30,820 bases of DNA from assembly GCA_032718475.1 (NCBI GenBank), contig JAUCBJ010008018.1:1-30820 (forward strand), in the 5' to 3' direction. Position numbers and translations under genes: made by a program. This document shows positions 18,841-29,011 of the stretch, piece by piece (position 1 is the first letter of the stretch; each line of letters opens with the position of its first letter). Source of the DNA: Nemertoderma westbladi. Its lineage: Eukaryota; Xenacoelomorpha; Nemertodermatida; Nemertodermatidae. A model generated the notes under the pieces. It was given only the letters and a program-made list of their open reading frames with translations, made no database searches and was not told the DNA's origin.

Positions 18841-19604
18841 TTACACCTTCGCATGTCACTCTTCACATTATTACTCAGAACCCATTATCGAATATATTAG
18901 AGAGGGTGTAAGTTTATGACTGAACCACCATATCCTATGTATGTTTCAATTGGGCAAAGAGTTTATTTTTAATTTTCGGATACCTTTAGTATTCTTAGAT
19001 GATTGGTAATCAGACTGAAAATAGTATTTGTAATATCTTGGGGCATAAATTAATCTTGTAGCATTATTTTACAAAGAGTAGACCTTTATCTCCCCCAATA
19101 TCCCGTATAGGTTCATGAGGTACCTACATAAACATTAACATCATCATACACAGAATGAATACAAATAATTTTTTTCTTGCAGAATATTATATTCAATGAA
19201 AGAAAATATTATACACAGATAGGCGCGTTTTGGATGCACAATAATTTATAGGGAAAAGATAACAATTATTACACACCAAAGAGCAGTACCGGCAGCTAGT
19301 CAATTTCCGAGAAGCTTCTTTCATTCTTCAGTGAATAAAATAATTTGACTACTGTAAATCGCTATTATCAGTAAGCTAAGGAATTATAGGGGCAATGATA
19401 AACCAAGATAATGGAGAAATGTGCATACCACTTAATAAGTATAACTTCTAAATCCAACTGGGTCAAGCAGTTAAGTCTATCCAATATGGCTATAATCCAA
19501 ATTACAGTTCAATAATATTGTTCTAAGTTATTTGATAGTTACATAGATCTCCAATTTAGCGTCAACTTGATGTCAATCTCCGCAATTCTTACAAATTGAA
19601 TCTA
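18841..19604 (-). other. 3' flank of the CMIP-like gene within the EGF intron
   Basis: This is the sequence downstream of the CMIP stop on the minus strand. I see no clear poly(A) tail remnant. A run of seven T on the plus strand near 19169 (A on the minus strand) is the nearest candidate, about 430 bp from the stop. A TTTATT (AATAAA on minus) occurs near 18962. Confidence 0.4.
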
Positions 19605-21623
19605 TTACCAGGCCTCAGTATAACGGACATCAATTTCTTGAAGATTTGGTAGACTTTCTTTCAAATGTACGAATGTCAACGCTGTGAGTTTGGTGCTGTT
19701 TAAGTTTAGTCGTCGTAGTTGTTTCATGGCTGCGATGCATTTCAGGCCTTCATCTGTAACAGGTGTCTCACACAGATTGAGAACCTGCAACTCGTTCATA
19801 TGATCGGACAGGATGTGTAGCCCAGAGTCGCCAAATTGCGTGGACCACAGATTGAGGTACTTGAGGGTGGGTAGATGGGCTATGTATTCCGCACATTCGC
19901 TGGTGACGCTGGTGAACGCTAGACTTAGAGATTCCAAATTTCCGAAAGAACCGGAATCCAATAACCTCTTCAGATCGTCGTTGCTGGCTTTAGACGGTAA
20001 GGTAAGCATGGTAGGGCCGCCCTTCTTCTGAATTTCTCGTAACTGTTGTTGTCTCTCACACATCTTGCTGTATCTTCTGTGACCTTCTTTGCTGCTCTCC
20101 AAAGTGGTAATTATCTGCAGCCTAGTATCAATGGAATCGACTAATTCCATTTCAAGGATGTAGCAAAGAACATCCATCATCGTCTCGTCATCATTCATAG
20201 CCAGAAGCATCACTGCGCTCAGCAACTCCGTCGCGATATATTGCAGGAATTTGCGTCTTTTACAACAGCAATTAATCAGCGTTTTCATCATAACAGCGAA
20301 AAGTTCTCCATCATCATAGCAAGCTATACCTCCGGGGCAATAAATTTGGAACCAACCATCTTTACCCTCACGAACTCCGAATACACCAGCGTGCACGTCA
20401 CATCTCTCATCCGTGACAAATTGTTCCACGAGGTATTTTATACGCGACATGATGGTGTTATTAATGAGGGCCTGTGGAGGTAGTGGGATGGGTTGCATTA
20501 CCGATGAGAGAGTGGCCCTCCAATCCTCATACTTAACAACTTCTTGAAGAATCGCTGTCATTGCCCTCAGGACTCCATCGTCTCGACGACCCAACTTATC
20601 CTCGATCCCGAGGGCGCAGTCGAGCTGCAACTCATCCGGGAGACGGTTCCGCGATTTCTCGCTTGTGGGATCCTCAAAGTATGCGTAGAATGCCGCCAGA
20701 CAAACCGCAACAAGGTTGTTCATCGCACGTTTGTGCGGACACGTATGTCCCGGACCATGGACACCTTTTGCGAACTCACGAACTTCGTCCTCTCCACTAG
20801 GTAATGCCTCCAATGCCAAAACGTAATCCTGAACGAAGATCCTAAGCCGAGGCATTCGTCCAAAATCAACGTTACTCTTCAAGATGCTCATAGCTACTTT
20901 AGTAAAAAGTTTCTTTATTATTTGGTGTTTGGGATGATCCCGACAGAAGCGAGAGAAGAATTGACAAACCTCGGATGGAGGGAGGTTAACCTTTTCTACG
21001 AGGGGAGCGATCACCACAATCAATTTCTCTACATCGACATCGTCTAAACCTGGAGTCGCTATCGACATCATGTCGGCGAGGAGTTTCAGTGGGGCTTGAT
21101 GAACCTCTTCGTCTACCAACACGCTATCATTGCACAACTCGACGACCCCCTTCAATTCATTGAGCATAACTTCAGAATCGCATTCGTACATGAGAGCCTT
21201 CTTGTAGGTGTACAACCGTCGCTTCCATTGGACTGATTGCAGCCACTGATCCCTAAGGAATGTGTTGTTGAGGTTGAGTAGCAGAGATCCCGTTGCGATG
21301 CCAACACGAACGCAGTATTTGAATCCAGTATCGCATTGCATGGTATCGTATATGTCCTCAATCAGACAATATGGGATTGATTCCTCCATGAACCCCGAAG
21401 GCGTGGCAGATGTAATCTCGTCGTCCCCCATTATGATATGATGGGTTTCCCATTTCCGAAGCATCTTGCTATTCAATAGTTTTCCTATAACATCGGATTT
21501 GAGATGGGCCATCTTGTACACGGATATGTCGCCCTCGTTGACTAACTTGAATCGTTGACTCGATTTTTTATCCATTCTCGACGGCTCATCCACGCAATTA
21601 TCCAATGCGGTGTATTGTGCCAT
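19605..21623 (-). CDS. CMIP: C-Maf-inducing protein (CMIP) homologue, intronless
   Basis: A single uninterrupted frame of 672 codons from an ATG in good context (TTTAAAATGG) to TAA. It matches CMIP along its length. An N-terminal PH-like domain covers about residues 25-135 (KLVNEGDISVYKM to FLRDQWLQSVQWKR). A helical middle includes APLVEKVNLPPSEVCQFF and KDGWFQIYCPGGIACYDDGE. A C-terminal leucine-rich repeat region covers about 560-672 (FGNLESLSLAFTSVTSECAE, LKYLNLWSTQFGDSGL, LQVLNLCETPVTDEGL) and ends in the family-typical DVRYTEAW. In mammals CMIP is an adaptor in T-cell and kidney signalling; its role in this animal is unknown. The vertebrate gene has many exons, so the lack of introns is striking. 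No stop or frameshift is present, which suggests it is functional. It lies antisense within the intron of the EGF gene. A candidate acceptor AG (minus strand, 21645-21646) sits 22 bp before the ATG. Confidence 0.93.
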   Translation of the reverse strand: MAQYTALDNCVDEPSRMDKKSSQRFKLVNEGDISVYKMAHLKSDVIGKLLNSKMLRKWETHHIIMGDDEITSATPSGFMEESIPYCLIEDIYDTMQCDTGFKYCVRVGIATGSLLLNLNNTFLRDQWLQSVQWKRRLYTYKKALMYECDSEVMLNELKGVVELCNDSVLVDEEVHQAPLKLLADMMSIATPGLDDVDVEKLIVVIAPLVEKVNLPPSEVCQFFSRFCRDHPKHQIIKKLFTKVAMSILKSNVDFGRMPRLRIFVQDYVLALEALPSGEDEVREFAKGVHGPGHTCPHKRAMNNLVAVCLAAFYAYFEDPTSEKSRNRLPDELQLDCALGIEDKLGRRDDGVLRAMTAILQEVVKYEDWRATLSSVMQPIPLPPQALINNTIMSRIKYLVEQFVTDERCDVHAGVFGVREGKDGWFQIYCPGGIACYDDGELFAVMMKTLINCCCKRRKFLQYIATELLSAVMLLAMNDDETMMDVLCYILEMELVDSIDTRLQIITTLESSKEGHRRYSKMCERQQQLREIQKKGGPTMLTLPSKASNDDLKRLLDSGSFGNLESLSLAFTSVTSECAEYIAHLPTLKYLNLWSTQFGDSGLHILSDHMNELQVLNLCETPVTDEGLKCIAAMKQLRRLNLNSTKLTALTFVHLKESLPNLQEIDVRYTEAW

Positions 21624-22829
21624 TTTAAATACAGTTACCAGTTACTGTAACAATTATTTTTATTTGTTTATAATTCCAGCATTATCATGAACAAATTATC
21701 ATATAGGTTTTGATTTTAATCTGTCAATATTTTATATTTGCTGCTTGTACACTAATCTATCCTTAGTATGACAAATTTTGTATCCATTTAAGTATTTCCT
21801 CCAAATTAATATCAAATTCAACTCCACATACATTATTAAGCGGAGTTGTCAAATGCAGATATATTTCATAAATTTCAGAGCGCATTAAGCCAATGATTAT
21901 CATCAGTTACATGGATCATGTGTAACTAGCTAAGCCTCTGTAGCAAGACCAAACGACCAATAGCATAGTCCTGGACCATGCCACGCCCGAGATAGCTACA
22001 GTTTCAACATCACACACAAACACAAGTGGGAGATGACAACTTCAAACCGGTGTATCTATTTGCGGTCGCCAAGCAACTCACACTACACCTTCTCTGCGTC
22101 AACATTTAACCAGAGCGGGTAACCTTTTTCGAAAACCGGATGCCCTTCGATTTACGACAAACGGAGCGAGAACGATGTGGCTTGTGGAGGATATACTATA
22201 TATTATCATAAATATATATGGGAGACGTGCATTAAGAGATTACGCTGATTGGCATTCAATGGGATTTGGATTGATTAATTTCATATGCAGCTAATCTAAG
22301 CCAGACGTTGTGCCTCTGACATTAACTAGGTAAAACGCGCAAACCACTGATTTTGTTAGTCCCTTGACAATTGCTAAGGAATAATGTGCCTGGCAGCCTG
22401 GTACTGCGGCGAGTAATAAAACTGCTGTCCCGGTTGAGTTTCTTTGATATCTTTACACTGAACTTTACACTTTTCGTGAACGCATTGTCATTATCGTCAT
22501 CATTTCATTTGTGTTGGCTATGAATATGTCATTTTTATAATTTGCCTATTAAACTATAATTTTCGTGTTGAACAAGTATCTGAATTAATGATGGGAATTG
22601 TTAACAATAACTATCCTCGATTACAGTAATTGTAATTTATAGCCTATGGCATTCATATATGCACCTAGACCCCTTCCCCCTACACCACCCACACCCCCAT
22701 TACCATTCACATTCCTCTTCCACCCACCCCCACTCCCACTGCTCTCCCCTACTCTACTCTACACTACTCTACTCTCTCTCTCCCTCCCTACCCATAAATA
22801 CAGTTAATTACTCACATGATGTATCCCAG
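21624..22829 (+). other. Intron / CMIP upstream region with pyrimidine-rich tract
   Basis: On the minus strand the first few hundred bases would hold the CMIP promoter; no TATA box is convincing. On the plus strand 22660-22795 is a strong CCC/CT-rich tract (CACCC and CTACT runs) before the acceptor of the exon at 22830. Confidence 0.5.
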
Positions 22830-22956
22830 GAACTTACGGTCCCGGTTGCTCCCTACAATGTCAATGCACGAACGCAGGAACTTGTAACCCGGTTACCGGA
22901 CATTGTGTATGCTACCCCGCATCGTACGGACTCCGGTGCGAACTACCGTGCCCAAG
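22830..22956 (+). CDS. Second EGF-like exon of the same multi-EGF gene (partial)
   Basis: The exon lies between an acceptor (GTATCCCAG) and a strong donor (AAG|GTGAGT). In the correct frame it reads TYGPGCSLQCQCTNAGTC, then NPVTGHCVCYPASYGLRC and ELPC. It has the same eight-cysteine spacing style as the exon at 17713, so the two are very likely modules of one protein. It starts in phase 1, matching the donor at 17838, but at 127 bp it ends in phase 2, unlike the symmetric first exon. The next exon must start in phase 2; I do not see it in the window. A different frame gives a longer ORF from 22659 that is not real. The protein would be a secreted or surface multi-EGF protein. Confidence 0.82.
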
Positions 22957-23159
22957 GTGAGTGAACGGACACATATAGCTCAGTAATAGAATCCTATATT
23001 ACGATTATTAATAATTATATGTAAACTATAGGGATTTGACAGTACGTTACGTTAGTACAAGCAATTAAAATTGTAGAGATTCGGTGATTGGGAAGTTCAG
23101 TAGCCACCACACCACCAACACTTCAACCACAGGTCAACGTGTGTTTATAATTTATTATT
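22957..23159 (+). other. Intron or intergenic sequence
   Basis: Sequence after the EGF donor. Nothing recognisable. Confidence 0.5.
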
Positions 23160-23388
23160 GGTGTTATGGGTGAATGAAGCCGCTAGCTGAATGGCCAGAC
23201 TTCCAACCCGGAGGTCACCAGTTCAATCCCACCTAGACGTCATTGCCGACTTTGCAAAAAGCTGTGTCCAACAAAAAGTTATAAAAATATGTGTTTGGGT
23301 GAGGGGGTCACGTCAGAAGTCATAGTTGACGGAAGCCAATAATTATACATTCTGACTCGTATAAAGACACATGGGTGACAGTCCTGGT
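23160..23388 (+). mobile_element. Probable tRNA-derived SINE
   Basis: The sequence has a polymerase III type A box, TAGCTGAATGG (23184-23194), and a B-box-like AGTTCAATCCC (23220-23230) 25 bp later, the spacing found in tRNAs and tRNA-derived SINEs. It lacks a foldable complete tRNA with an obvious anticodon arm, so a SINE head is more likely than a tRNA gene. The boundaries are guesses. Confidence 0.4.
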
Positions 23389-23450
23389 CAGTGCCGGATT
23401 AACCTTAAGGCATATAAGGCACGTGCCTTAGGGCCAGCCGAAAATACGGG
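23389..23450 (+). mobile_element. hAT-like transposon terminal sequence (single end)
   Basis: The stretch starts CAGTGCCGGATTAACC and continues with AAGGCACGTGCCTTAGGGCC. This layout is reminiscent of the ends of hAT elements with ZMYM/TTF-type transposases. I found no matching inverted copy downstream, so only one end, or a truncated non-autonomous copy, is present. The identification rests on resemblance and needs a repeat-library search. Confidence 0.35.
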
Positions 23451-25452
23451 CCATTTTTTCTCAGCGAGTCATTCCTGTGAAAAAAATATTTTTATCTGAA
23501 AAGTCCACATTTTTTCTCACTAAAATGTGTAGAAAACAGAGCTAGAAAGTGCATCTTTCGACTACTTTCTATCCCTAAATTTGTGATAGAAAGTGCAAAA
23601 TTCTAGCTCAGTCGACCAACAGGTGCTGTGTTATTAGTTCGAGACCTGAAGTGCTAATTACTGAATTATGAACATTGAAGAATTTAATTTCATTTATTTG
23701 AGGGGAATTATTTGTAGTTATGCTCTTAAACTTTATAGAACACCCAAATAATGACGTGGTAACATACTGGAAATACTGTTCATAGTAAATGTATGGCGTG
23801 GAGATATGGTAGTGCGAAATTAATTTTATTTACCGGAAACGAATTTTATAAATATAGGCCCTAATAGATAAAAAAAAGGATCAATTAGTTGTAGATAAAA
23901 TAGTTGTTGATAAAAAAACGTGTCAGAAGTAACTTCTTGTCACTACTGTAATTTAATTTAACCGAAATGTTCTGCCCTCGTGTATTGAATTTTGCATTCG
24001 ATGGTATTTTAGGTGCAATTCCTGCAAAACCTAAAATCGGACAGCATAATTGAATTTTGGTAAATTAAAATTAGTGACAAAAAGTGCTTATTTCCGAGAC
24101 TGTTATCTTATCAAAGAACATTACTTTCTCAACAAGTCCAAATCTAGATCAGAAATATTATATCTTTGCACTAAGCCTGTACGCGCTTGTAGACCTTTAG
24201 CAGTTTAACCTGCCAAAATTTATATGTCTTTAGTTGGTAAATTGACTTTATAAGATGACAAGATTTAATACAAAATAAACACAACATTAGCCGAAGCCAG
24301 CCTAGTGCGCGTCCATTCACCCGCTGGATATACCCGGGGGGCTGGATTCTGAGGGCTTAGATTTATTGCAGTGAAGCCTACTTGTATTATTCGATTGATC
24401 ACTAATGTATAATCTCTGACAAATATTATTCACTTTCGGGAAATATTAGCAGTTCCTTTAGGACGTGGCGCTCTATCTATGTAAACAAAGTTATGACTTA
24501 CACCAAACACAACGATATGGCTTAGATTTCACGCATGAGACGCATTCTTTAGGAGATGCTTAGTTATCAGTCTCAATCACAATCATACACACTACCGGTA
24601 CCGCACAATACTGCTCACTGGTTTGCCGACAGTCACTGACTTTGATCACGTATAAAGAGAATAGCAATTGACTCAAGTAGTGGCTACCAAATAGCATTAT
24701 ATTCACTACAAACCACTATAATATAAGTCGCAATCGTTGTATGTAAACTGTCTCTCTAACCTGTAGTGTATCAAGAAAATTGGGAAATTCGGGTTATTTG
24801 ACGATATTCTTCAACTAATAACATCCAATTAACTGACACAAATAATTACAAACCATAAAAGCAGTAGGACGGTAGGTTAAGATATGTAAATATGTATTGT
24901 ATTATGATTCGTGGTTAAGTTAAGAGATAAGATAACAGTTATGCGCTCTATAATCTTAAGCCTACTAATGTTTCTTATAAAGTCTGAAAATAAGCGATTC
25001 TAGAGCCGTTCTTCCTGGCTTAGAATCACCAACAACACTGAAAACTGATAAGAATAACCTTATTTACAAAGGCTTCCACCCACCACAGAGAATGAGCATA
25101 CAGATAGGAAAATTCAGTTCAGTAGATCTGTGATAGGTCGAAATCAAAACCAACTCAAATCCTATTGGCAGATACAGAAAGCAGGGCTGTGGGGCAACCT
25201 TCCCAAGCTGGTTGGACGATCAAACGTAGCCCAGATCCCTTCGCACAGCAAATCAGCCAATCAGCCGGTAGCTTGCACTATTCTAGTTATAGATACCTTT
25301 TTAGAGTATTCCAGCGCCTGGGGGGAACTGGTTAGCAAGGCAAACGAATCAGTTATCCCACAAAAGCTTTTACACCGCTCCCAGAAAATGGGATTTAAGT
25401 CTATAAAATATACAAAATCACAATTTCTAATATACATAAATACTCTAAACAG
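23451..25452. other. No gene seen; small inverted repeat at 23539-23609
   Basis: About 2 kb without convincing coding potential. A 9-bp inverted repeat (GAGCTAGAA at 23539-23547, TTCTAGCTC at 23601-23609) encloses two copies of AGAAAGTGC-like text. It may belong to a decayed transposon that starts at 23389. Confidence 0.5.
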
Positions 25453-27552
25453 TTAGTCTTTCTTGCGCGGACGGCGTTTACGCAGTTTTTTAAAGCTAGC
25501 CAGAGTCTTTTTCTCTTTGGGGCGAGCCACTTTACAAGGAGGGCTATAACTCCTGGGTGAAGGGTGCAATATAATTGCATCAGAAGGTGTAGGATTGTGG
25601 TCGGTGTATCCGCCGGTCGACGTGCCTGGTAGGTTGACATCAACTTCGGGGGACTGGGGTCTAACGGCTTTTAGAGCGCGTTTTAAGACGGCTGCTCTTA
25701 CGGGTCCTTTACGCGTGGTCTGAACGAGAGCCGTGGGTGGACCATAGGCCGTTAGAAACTGCCTTGGTTTAATGGTTCTTTCCAACTCGCGTTCTCGGGC
25801 TCGATATTCGTAAGGCCGTCGATACACCTCTTGTAACTCAGGGTGTGAGTTAACGAATATTTCTCCATAAAACGAGTTCGTTAAAGGTCTAGCGCGTATG
25901 TTGACATCGTGTACCATACGACGGACAAGATCCGCTCGATTGTCCGGAGGTTCAACGAGTATACCGTCAACACGAGCAGCTTCGATTGGCGGACGCTGTA
26001 ACATGGGGGCGTCGGCGATAAGATCGCGTGATCTTATACTGATATCAACTGGTTGGGGTTGTGCCGTCGCGAAGAGTTTGTCTCCGAAATGGGGAATCAT
26101 CGAGGGGTGACGGATGGTCTTAGAGTAGAGATCCGTCATAAGGATTTGGGCTTCGGGTTGGGCTAAAGCGGCTTCTTCCCTCTCGTCCATTTCCGTATGC
26201 TTCTTTTCGAGTTGATTCTCCTCCACTTGTTGTTGTAGACGCTCGTCCAAAAACTCCTGTAGGGAATACGTGCGTCCAAGCTCGATATCTTCCTCTAGAT
26301 TTTGGATTTCTCGATCAAACTGTGGTAAGGCTAACTCCTTCACCGCTTGGACTTGTTGCTGTAATTTACGTTTCTCTAAGCAATCCTGTGTTCCCTTCCC
26401 GATTTTCTGTCGAATAGCGTCTAAAGCATTTCTTATAACGCTCTCCTCGACTTCCGTGGCAGGTTGTATCGGGGTTAATCCTGGCCGATTGTAAGGATTA
26501 AATGGCGATGTTAGATGCCCGCGTCCCAATCCGGCTAAATAGGATGGTCGAATATCTAACGAACCCACTGCTGGAGCACCACCAATTAACTGCTCGGGTA
26601 ACACCAAATCTTTGAACAGAGAATATAGTTCGGGAGGATCAGTGATACTGTTAGGATCAAGAGTTTGAGGTCTCACCGGGGAATGAGGAGGCCTGACCGA
26701 GTATTCCGGAACTCTGATCATGGGTTTATTTAGTGACCGTTTGAGGCGAGCGATCGTGGGTGATACATCGAACAGGTTTCGCTCGAAACTCCCGTACGTA
26801 TAACGCGTAAAACTGTGTTTAGCGCAACGTCTCCGCGGATGTTTATGTCTTTCCGTTTGTTGGTTGGGTCTAGGGCATTCGTCACAATAATACCAAAGAC
26901 GTACGTCCTGTAGGGGAAACGCGGGTGATCGTTCTCCAGTTTTACAATATTCCTCCATTTGTTCAAAGCTATCGGGAACAACGGGTAGTGGACGATCGGC
27001 GGTGAGATACATCATAGTGAAATAGAGTCGTTTGAGCTCTACTATAGGGTCATGATGTATACCTTGAGGATATCGAGTCTCTAGGTTCTGTTGACTGGCA
27101 ATATTGAGATAGGTTTCTCTCAAAAATTCCAGGTAGTCGTTGAAGTCGATACGTTTATCTGGTTCCTCAACGTTTTCTCTTTCAAGTCGGTTACGAATAG
27201 AGTTCTCGTGGTCTATTCTCGGTTTATCGTTACGACTCCGCTGGGTATGATACTTAAATAAAACCATTTCCCTTTCGGTGTCTACATCGTCAGTATCATG
27301 TAAGTCGATAGGGTGGCCGGTAGTTAGGAAGTCCATATACGTACCATTACGATGTGTATAGCGAGCCGTGAATTTTCTATAGTCCAATTCACGCGTGAGT
27401 TGCTCTTGAGACATCGGCGGTTCGATATAACGACCATCGTCTTCCGTAGTAGTGGGATCGGGTTCACCACTTATCAAGCTATCCACAAATGCTTGCAAAG
27501 GTAGAGTATATCGCTCCCTGATACCAAGATCATCTTCTATCAGCTCCGTCAT
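25453..27552 (-). CDS. Unrecognised 699-residue protein, intronless
   Basis: A single frame from ATG (27550-27552) to TAA. I do not recognise the family. The N-terminal half is charged with many Tyr, Arg and Asp. A Cys/His cluster, C223-x2-C226-x16-C243-x2-H246 with His236 and His238 between, could bind zinc. Residues about 280-300 are Pro-rich (RPPHSPVRPQ). Residues about 366-462 are Glu/Gln/Lys-rich and probably a coiled coil. The C-terminus is very basic (KKLRKRRPRKKD), consistent with a nuclear or nucleic-acid-binding role. No signal peptide or membrane segment is evident. The 2.1 kb frame is uninterrupted in an AT-rich region and has clearly different composition from its flanks, so it is a real gene. 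An AG dinucleotide lies 2 bp before the ATG on the minus strand (GATAGCAGATATG), so an upstream 5' exon or trans-splice acceptor is possible. It could be a host gene or a domesticated element gene; no transposase or polymerase motif is visible. Confidence 0.8.
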   Translation of the reverse strand: MTELIEDDLGIRERYTLPLQAFVDSLISGEPDPTTTEDDGRYIEPPMSQEQLTRELDYRKFTARYTHRNGTYMDFLTTGHPIDLHDTDDVDTEREMVLFKYHTQRSRNDKPRIDHENSIRNRLERENVEEPDKRIDFNDYLEFLRETYLNIASQQNLETRYPQGIHHDPIVELKRLYFTMMYLTADRPLPVVPDSFEQMEEYCKTGERSPAFPLQDVRLWYYCDECPRPNQQTERHKHPRRRCAKHSFTRYTYGSFERNLFDVSPTIARLKRSLNKPMIRVPEYSVRPPHSPVRPQTLDPNSITDPPELYSLFKDLVLPEQLIGGAPAVGSLDIRPSYLAGLGRGHLTSPFNPYNRPGLTPIQPATEVEESVIRNALDAIRQKIGKGTQDCLEKRKLQQQVQAVKELALPQFDREIQNLEEDIELGRTYSLQEFLDERLQQQVEENQLEKKHTEMDEREEAALAQPEAQILMTDLYSKTIRHPSMIPHFGDKLFATAQPQPVDISIRSRDLIADAPMLQRPPIEAARVDGILVEPPDNRADLVRRMVHDVNIRARPLTNSFYGEIFVNSHPELQEVYRRPYEYRARERELERTIKPRQFLTAYGPPTALVQTTRKGPVRAAVLKRALKAVRPQSPEVDVNLPGTSTGGYTDHNPTPSDAIILHPSPRSYSPPCKVARPKEKKTLASFKKLRKRRPRKKD

Positions 27553-28493
27553 ATCTGCTATCGGAGTTTATTAATATTACAACGAGTTTATATCATATAT
27601 TTTAGGCGAGCGGGCGTCGCTGCCTAACACTCTCGGCCCCCCGGACAGTGGGATCCTCAGCGCCGATGTACCGTTGTCGCAGTGTTTACGCCAACGTTGT
27701 AGCAACAGCACGACAACGATAACCGGCACAAGTCACTCCACTGTCCGTCCCAAAGGCTTGGATCCACTTGAGGTTCTTTATATAGGAGAGTTAGGTTTAC
27801 TTTACGATTGCGACTATCTACTGTAAACACACTTTAGTAGCAACATTCACCTACAAACGCACAAATTCCACACAAATGTCACCAATTATAAGCATACAGG
27901 CCATTTGTCCGTTAGTCAGTGCCTTCCAGAATGTCACGTTGTTATTGCGTATCCTTGGATACTAAACAGTGCTATGTAATCTCTATACTAGGCAATGGGA
28001 CAAGCTTTCTATTGTTCCTTTAACTCGTTTCTAATTCTAGCGTGGGTGTTGCCATGGTGACATTATGGAAAGCTAGCGGTAGAATTAGGGTAATTCTCAT
28101 GCATATAGATCTGGGATGCTATTTGATAGTAATTCTTTAATTGTCAATATCCTCTTTATGCATGATTTTATTAATTTTATCGGCTATTGACTATATGTTG
28201 GAGATTTTCACACTCTAACACACTCAAGGGGATGAATCTCCGCTCCCATGATCTATTAATTAATGGAATTTTGGGAATGTTGTAAATTGCATAAAATGAC
28301 AATTTATTAAATTCATTTAAAGATATGAATTCAAATTTATTCCCGTGAATTTTATTATTTGATGGTAAAATTGACATAATTTTATTCCAGAGCATATCTG
28401 GGGACATTAACCACTGATTCTAGAATTTGTCTTTCAAGTATATCGGTGGGTGCCGCGATATCTTAATCGACTAGAATTACAGATGGTCAAAGG
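27553..28493. other. Upstream region of the 699-residue gene; no other gene seen
   Basis: Bases 27605-27760 are GC-rich with several CpGs and may be the promoter region. They contain a perfect 10-bp inverted repeat, CGGACAGTGG (27642-27651) and CCACTGTCCG (27738-27747). The rest is AT-rich. A 76-codon minus frame at 28177-28407 has no recognisable domain and I do not call it. Confidence 0.45.
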
Positions 28494-28996
28494 TGTAACA
28501 GATTTATTTGCGTTTTACGCTACTGTTAGAGGGACATCACGCTACTATATGTATTATTTAATATAAGGTAGAAGAGCAATATCGCACGAAGCAATGTCAG
28601 TGTGAAGAGGCAAGTCGTTTCCAAGGTCTACCCAGAGCTTGGTTTAGCCGAGACACGAGGATCTGAACTTTGCATTCCTAATACTCTGCCTACCAATAAT
28701 ACCTAAATATAGTAGGAGCTTTATTGTACTTTTAATAAGTACGGACATGTCATCTTACTATAGTCTCGCATTTATAATATAATACGGACAGTAAGGAAAG
28801 AGAAAAGAATTATTTCTCGCCGTCACACTAGATATATTATGTAATTACGTAATACACACTAATATATTGCACTAATCTACTAAATAATCTAAATAACATT
28901 CTACTAAATAAAATTAAATAAAACGATTATAATAACGTACATAATAATATTTACATATAAAATGTAATAAAATAAATAAAATAATATAGACATACA
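28494..28996 (-). repeat. Probable 3' LTR of the BEL/Pao element
   Basis: On the minus strand, 15 bp after the pol stop, a purine-rich GGAGTGGG (28997-29004) is followed by TGTATGTC. This is the layout of a polypurine tract and an LTR starting with TG. A matching end TGTTACA lies at 28494-28500, giving a 503-bp LTR bounded by TG...CA. It contains a TATA-like ATTATATTATAAATGCG (around 28775) and AATAAA signals on the minus strand (near 28718 and 28503). The partner 5' LTR is outside the window, so the limits are inferred. Confidence 0.5.
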
Positions 28997-29011
28997 CCCA
29001 CTCCAGACGTA

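Noticed and set aside
20544-20804. Plus-strand frames of about 80 residues antisense to CMIP
   Set aside because: They are shadows of the conserved CMIP coding frame on the other strand.
22659-22964. A 101-residue plus frame rich in His, Pro and Ser
   Set aside because: It comes from the intronic pyrimidine-rich tract and crosses the EGF exon in the wrong frame; the real frame gives the eight-cysteine module.
23180-23235. A functional tRNA gene
   Set aside because: The A and B boxes are tRNA-like, but the B box is imperfect and I could not fold a full cloverleaf, so a SINE is more likely.
28177-28407. A 76-residue minus-strand frame near the BEL/Pao LTR
   Set aside because: It has no recognisable domain and no other support.
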